Part shown: positions 60,845-64,000 of the stretch, piece by piece
How positions within the stretch are numbered: the stretch's first letter is position 1
How the letters are laid out: each line of letters begins with the position of its first letter
From: JAFGJQ01 sp052034525
GTDB lineage: Bacteria; Planctomycetota; Phycisphaerae; UBA1845
Assembly: GCA_052034525.1 (NCBI GenBank)
Contig: JBPOIK010000112.1
Coordinates: forward strand, 47,909-111,908
DNA length: 64,000 bases
Direction of reading: 5' to 3'
Made by a program: the position numbers and the translations under genes
Notes under the pieces: model-generated
What the model was told of the DNA's origin: nothing
Databases searched by the model: none
The model's input: the letters and a program-made list of their open reading frames with translations, nothing else

Positions 60845-60926
60845 GCAGGCCGGCAGACCGTGTGAGGTCTTCCGGCCTGCGGCCTGTACGCCGGGCCGGG
60901 GGGCTGCCCCCTCCCGCGCCGTTTTT
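60845..60926 (+). terminator. Very stable hairpin and downstream T-run after the secreted-protein gene
   Basis: The first hairpin pairs GCAGGCCGG (60845-60853) with CCGGCCTGC (60872-60880), extended inside by AGACC (60855-60859) with GGTCT (60866-60870) around a 6-nt loop. A second GC hairpin (about 60897-60912) is followed some bases later by TTTTT (60922-60926). The T tract is not directly adjacent to a stem, so terminator function is probable rather than certain. Confidence 0.5.
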
Positions 60927-60974
60927 GCGACAATCCGACGATCCCCCGGGTCTCCGCCGGCGTACCACAGGAGG

Positions 60975-60988
60975 CCCGGGAACCCGGG
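60975..60988. promoter_or_regulatory. Inverted CCCGGG pair upstream of the Hsp20 gene
   Basis: CCCGGG-AA-CCCGGG (60975-60988) is followed 8 bp later by a -10-like TATCAT (60997-61002). No -35 partner is evident, and the distance to the ATG (61025) would leave a short leader. The repeat could be an operator for heat-shock control; this is not the CIRCE sequence. Confidence 0.35.
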
Positions 60989-61024
60989 TGAAGGCATATC
61001 ATTTTGCGCGGAGGAGTCAGGACG

Positions 61025-61483
61025 ATGGCATTGATACCGTTTCGACGAGAAAGGCAGTTGTCATTGAGTGACCTGCAGGACCAGATGAACATGCTGCTGA
61101 GCCGAATGTGGCACGGGGGCGTGTCGACCGGACCGTTTGATGGGCAGGATTGGGCGCCGCCGCTGGACGTGTATGAAACGGCTGACCGCTACGTCGTCAA
61201 GGCCGAAGTCCCCGGCCTGCGCGTCGAGCACATTGACGTGAGTTTCGATGGACGGACGTTGACGATCGCGGGGGAGAAGACGGTTGAGCCGGCTGATGAG
61301 GCGCTTCACTCCACGATCTGTCGCGAGCGGCGATTCGGGAGCTTCCGCCGGTCCGTGGAACTGCCCGGCGAGGTTGAGGCGTCCGGAATCTCAGCCGTCT
61401 GCCGCAACGGTGTGCTGGAGGTCAGCCTGCCCAAGGAGGAAAAGTGCCGAGCGACATCCATTCGCATCGACGTGGGTGAGTGA
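61025..61483 (+). CDS. Hsp20 small heat-shock protein
   Basis: A 152-residue alpha-crystallin-type chaperone that holds unfolded proteins. The N-terminal arm (1-45, SLSDLQDQMNMLLSRMW) is followed by the alpha-crystallin domain (about 46-140): WAPPLDVYETADRYVVKAEVPGL, DVSFDGRTLTIAGEK, RRFGSFRRSVELPGEVEAS and NGVLEVSLPK, the classic A-x-x-x-N-GVLxxxxPK end. A short C-terminal extension closes it. ATG 61025 has GGAGGAG about 9-11 bases upstream. It is convergent with mutS2. Length and motifs are standard. Confidence 0.94.
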   Translation: MALIPFRRERQLSLSDLQDQMNMLLSRMWHGGVSTGPFDGQDWAPPLDVYETADRYVVKAEVPGLRVEHIDVSFDGRTLTIAGEKTVEPADEALHSTICRERRFGSFRRSVELPGEVEASGISAVCRNGVLEVSLPKEEKCRATSIRIDVGE

Positions 61484-61559
61484 GCGCCAAAGGCCGGTCA
61501 TGCCGGCGTCCGGGCGTGCTTGCCGCCGCGTCCGTGCCGGTCGACCCGGCCCGCAGGGC

Positions 61560-63473
61560 TCAAACCGCGCCATCCGGCGGGGCGAGGTCCGTCAGAGGGA
61601 CCTCAATATCCATGGCTCCGGCCGCGACCACCATGCTCTGGCGGTGCAGCTTCGCCCGCACGACCCGACCTTCCTTCCGGAACGATTTGATGTAGACCGG
61701 ATCGCCCGGCCGCAGGCCGTTGATCCAGCCGGCCCACTCGTCGTGTGCGGCCTTGGCGGCCTCGAATTCGCGCCGCTGGGCCTCGAACTGGCGTTGCGCC
61801 TGTTCGGCCTCCAGGCGGGCCCGACCGGCCTCGGCGCGGGCATCCTCGGCCTTGCGGCGGACCTCCAGCGTCCCGGCGATCGCTTCGTTCAACGCCTGGG
61901 CCCGCCGGGCCAGGTGCCGCTTGGCCCGCTTGATGATGCGTGCGGGCATGCCCAACCGGTCGGCGATGGTGATCGCATGGCTGGTCCCGGGTTCGCCGAT
62001 CCGCAGGCGAAACGTCGGCCGCAGGGAGTCCACGTCAAACTCCACGCTGGCGTTGTCGACCCGGGGCTGCGTAAAAGCGACCCCTTTCAGAGCCGACAGG
62101 TGCGTGGTCAGGACGGTTGAGCAGCCGATCCGCAACAGCTCATCCATGACGGCCCGACCGATGGCCGCGCCTTCGTCGGGGTCCGTGCCGGCGCCCAGCT
62201 CGTCGAGCAGCACGAGCGAGTCGGGCGTGGCGCGGCGGATGATCCGCAGAATGTTGGAGATGTGCCCGCTGTAGGTGCTGAGCGACTGCTCGATGCTCTG
62301 CTCGTCGCCGATATCCACGAACAGGTGGCGATACACCGGCATTGTCGCGCCCGGGTCGGCGGGGATGGGCAGGCCGGCCTGCGTCATGGCGATCAGCAGG
62401 CCGATGGTTTTGAGCGCCACCGTCTTGCCGCCCGTGTTCGGACCGGTGATGACGAGCATGTCGAAATCGTCTCCCAGGCGGAAGTCGATGGGCACGACGG
62501 CGCGCGGCGCCTCGTCCCGCCGGGTCTCTTTCGCAAAAAGGTCGATCAACACCGGATGTCGCGCCTGACGCACGTCGAGCAGCCGTCCGTCGTGCAACTC
62601 CGCACAAACGGCGTCATAGTGCCGGGCGAACCGCACCTTGCCGGTGATCAGGTCCAGCACGGCCAGCGCGTCCAGCGTGCGCAGAATCTCCTCGGCGTTG
62701 AGATGCACGGTCCGCGAAATCGCGATGAGAATCCGCGTGATCTCCTCGTGCTCGTCATGCCGCAGGCGGGCGATCCGGTTGTTGAGCTCCACGGCCTCGG
62801 TCGGCTCGATGAACAGGGTGGCCCCGCTGTCCGAACTGCGATGGATGATGCCGGGAATCCGGCCGCGATGCTCGGCCTTGAGCGGCAGGACCATGCGGTC
62901 GTTGTTGAACGTCGCGCCGGCGTACTGCAGCATCTTCTGAATGCTCGCATGGCGGAGCAGGCGGTCAAACACGGTTTTGATCCGCACCTTCGACTGATCG
63001 ATCGTCGCCCGTATGCCCGCGAGTTTGGGGCTGGCCGTGTCGCGCACCTGGCCGCGCGAGTCGATCACCTCGTCGATCTTGCGGGCCAGGAGGGAGAAAT
63101 CTCCGATGCGCTCGGCCAGGGCACGGATATGCGGCGTGTCATCGGTCAGGCCGCGCGCCCAGGCGCAGAGGTTGCCCGTGGCCGCGAGCGTTTCGGCCAC
63201 CCGGGCCAGCGCTTCGGGGTCCAGGCCGGCGGGTATGCCGGAATCGCGAATATGGCTTCGCACGTCCTGAACGCCGCCAAGGGGCGGCAGGTCGCCGCCG
63301 GCTTCGAGCAGAAGCATCTCCCGCACCTGGTCAAGCCATCGCCTGACCTGGGTGGCCTGGCGCGAGGGCTCCAGCCGCCGGGCGAGTTGCTTGCCCAGGC
63401 TCGAACCGCAATGGCTGACCAGGGCTTCGCGCACGTGGGCGAACTCAAGCTTGGCCAGCGTCAGATCATCCAT
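61560..63473 (-). CDS. mutS2: MutS2-family ATPase lacking the Smr domain
   Basis: A 637-residue MutS2-type protein; canonical ones are about 770-790 residues. The core/lever region spans about 1-320 (SGATLFIEPTEAVELNNRI is the MutS2 hallmark). Walker A is GPNTGGKT (344-351), and Walker B is SLVLLDELGAGTDPDEGAAI. THLSALKG and the DNA/ribosome-binding coiled coil (about 500-580, Arg/Glu/Ala-rich) follow. The protein then ends in a short KOW-like segment (GDPVYIKSFRKEGRVVRAKL). The C-terminal Smr endonuclease domain is absent, and only 76 bp separate the stop from hsp20. ATG 63473 is the natural start. Known MutS2 roles are ribosome-collision rescue or recombination suppression; without Smr, nuclease activity is not expected. 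Confidence 0.92.
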   Translation of the reverse strand: MDDLTLAKLEFAHVREALVSHCGSSLGKQLARRLEPSRQATQVRRWLDQVREMLLLEAGGDLPPLGGVQDVRSHIRDSGIPAGLDPEALARVAETLAATGNLCAWARGLTDDTPHIRALAERIGDFSLLARKIDEVIDSRGQVRDTASPKLAGIRATIDQSKVRIKTVFDRLLRHASIQKMLQYAGATFNNDRMVLPLKAEHRGRIPGIIHRSSDSGATLFIEPTEAVELNNRIARLRHDEHEEITRILIAISRTVHLNAEEILRTLDALAVLDLITGKVRFARHYDAVCAELHDGRLLDVRQARHPVLIDLFAKETRRDEAPRAVVPIDFRLGDDFDMLVITGPNTGGKTVALKTIGLLIAMTQAGLPIPADPGATMPVYRHLFVDIGDEQSIEQSLSTYSGHISNILRIIRRATPDSLVLLDELGAGTDPDEGAAIGRAVMDELLRIGCSTVLTTHLSALKGVAFTQPRVDNASVEFDVDSLRPTFRLRIGEPGTSHAITIADRLGMPARIIKRAKRHLARRAQALNEAIAGTLEVRRKAEDARAEAGRARLEAEQAQRQFEAQRREFEAAKAAHDEWAGWINGLRPGDPVYIKSFRKEGRVVRAKLHRQSMVVAAGAMDIEVPLTDLAPPDGAV

Positions 63474-63589
63474 AGCGGGTTACGCCGTGTCTTCCCTTGA
63501 ATCCGTCGTCTCGCGACAGAGACACCACTGCGGCCGGGGGCCGTGGGGCCGCCTCCGCCCGATCCCGGTTATCGTCCCGGGCTTGTGAG

Positions 63590-63595
63590 TATAAT
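63590..63595 (+). promoter_or_regulatory. -10 element of the HtrA-like gene
   Basis: Perfect TATAAT (63590-63595), 57 bp upstream of the ATG. No good -35 is seen at the proper distance (GGTTAT at 63567-63572), so activator or extended contacts may be used. Confidence 0.4.
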
Positions 63596-63651
63596 ATACC
63601 AGACTGATCCCCTGGAGAGCGAGGGATCAGCCGTCGCGCAGGAGTCTGTCG

Positions 63652-64000
63652 ATGAAGGGAATCTGCACAATCGCACGAGCAGCGGGGGCCGCGCTGATTC
63701 TGGCGATGGCGTTCGCCCGGCCGGCTGCCGCGAACACAGCCGTAGACGGTGACCTGTATACGACGCCCGATCTGCACCGTCTCCAGGATACGTTCGCCGC
63801 CCTGGCCGACCAGACCCGTCCGTCGGTCGTCTCCATTCGGACATATCGGACGTTGTCCCAGGGGTCTATGGAGGAGGGCGAGTCCCCGATTCGCGTCGCG
63901 GAGAGCCAGGGCAGCGGAGTCATTCTCGATGCGGCGGGCCATATCCTGACCAACGAACACGTCGTCCGGGGGGGCGACAAAATCGAAGTGGTCCTGCACG
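63652..64000 (+). CDS. HtrA/DegP-like periplasmic serine protease (partial, cut by window end)
   Basis: The first 116 residues are visible. The signal peptide runs MKGICTIARAAGAALILAMA to an AFARPAAA cleavage site near residue 27. The mature start is LQDTFAALADQTRPSVVSIR, as in DegP-type proteases. GSGVILDAAGHILTNEHVV contains the catalytic His of the trypsin-like triad; Asp, Ser and any PDZ domains would lie beyond the edge. ATG 63652 has AGGAG 8 bases upstream. It is divergent from mutS2. A role in envelope protein quality control is inferred. Confidence 0.88.
   Translation, partial: MKGICTIARAAGAALILAMAFARPAAANTAVDGDLYTTPDLHRLQDTFAALADQTRPSVVSIRTYRTLSQGSMEEGESPIRVAESQGSGVILDAAGHILTNEHVVRGGDKIEVVLH

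Overview
The window is a GC-rich bacterial chromosome segment, densely coded on both strands, with about 46 genes I can support and no RNA gene, CRISPR array, insertion sequence or prophage that I can recognise. The gene set points to a Gram-negative-type bacterium, most likely Planctomycetota (Phycisphaerae-like). The support is an LptB-type LPS-export ATPase, a four-gene Gld-like ABC/DUF4340 operon, an oversized zinc-ribbon signal peptidase I, FkbM methyltransferase, secreted GH9 and six-hairpin glycosidases, and 'TTQPA' linkers in exported proteins, which I associate with Phycisphaerae. This placement is inference; no rRNA is present to confirm it.

Layout. 1-3.4 kb: tail of an unknown gene with a strong terminator, an RRM RNA-binding protein behind a long leader, and an FkbM methyltransferase gene bracketed by a 31-bp direct repeat, then a DUF62 SAM hydrolase. 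3.4-6.6 kb: pcm and a compact cheX-cheY-DUF342 operon. 6.9-11.1 kb: the large lepB, an AT-rich gene-free island with a perfect DnaA box, then lptB overlapping galK (galK seems to use a non-canonical start). 11.2-20.8 kb: Fe-type superoxide dismutase, an OPT transporter with a Pro/Glu-rich tail, homoserine dehydrogenase, a GT-C-like membrane protein, and an NtrC-type two-component pair. 21-33 kb: gpmI, an unknown membrane protein, a secreted six-hairpin glycosidase, a thiamine-binding protein, YchF, a TPR protein, a secreted helical protein and a secreted GH9 enzyme. 33-38 kb: minus-strand run of a phosphoglycolate-type phosphatase, an arabinokinase-like GHMP kinase, a DUF151 nuclease, panB, a stand-alone IF2_N-domain protein and a conserved unknown. 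38-46 kb: Gld-like ABC operon and an MFS exporter. 46-57 kb: rpsA, a short RpoD-family sigma factor, transketolase, transaldolase, an unknown protein, then pta-ackA behind a near-perfect sigma-54 promoter. 57-64 kb: AGCS symporter, an unknown secreted protein, Hsp20, a MutS2 lacking its Smr domain, and the start of an HtrA-like protease.

Taken together the genes suggest a saccharolytic heterotroph: exported glycosidases release sugars, galactokinase and an arabinokinase-like GHMP kinase salvage them, tkt/tal/gpmI handle central carbon, and pta-ackA makes acetate and ATP. The NtrC-type regulator in the same window is a candidate, but unproven, activator of the sigma-54 promoter ahead of pta-ackA. 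I found no single clearly novel system. The most unusual items are the sigma-54 promoter at pta, the galK start, the giant lepB insertion, the Smr-less MutS2, the IF2_N mini-protein pair, and the repeat-bracketed FkbM gene.
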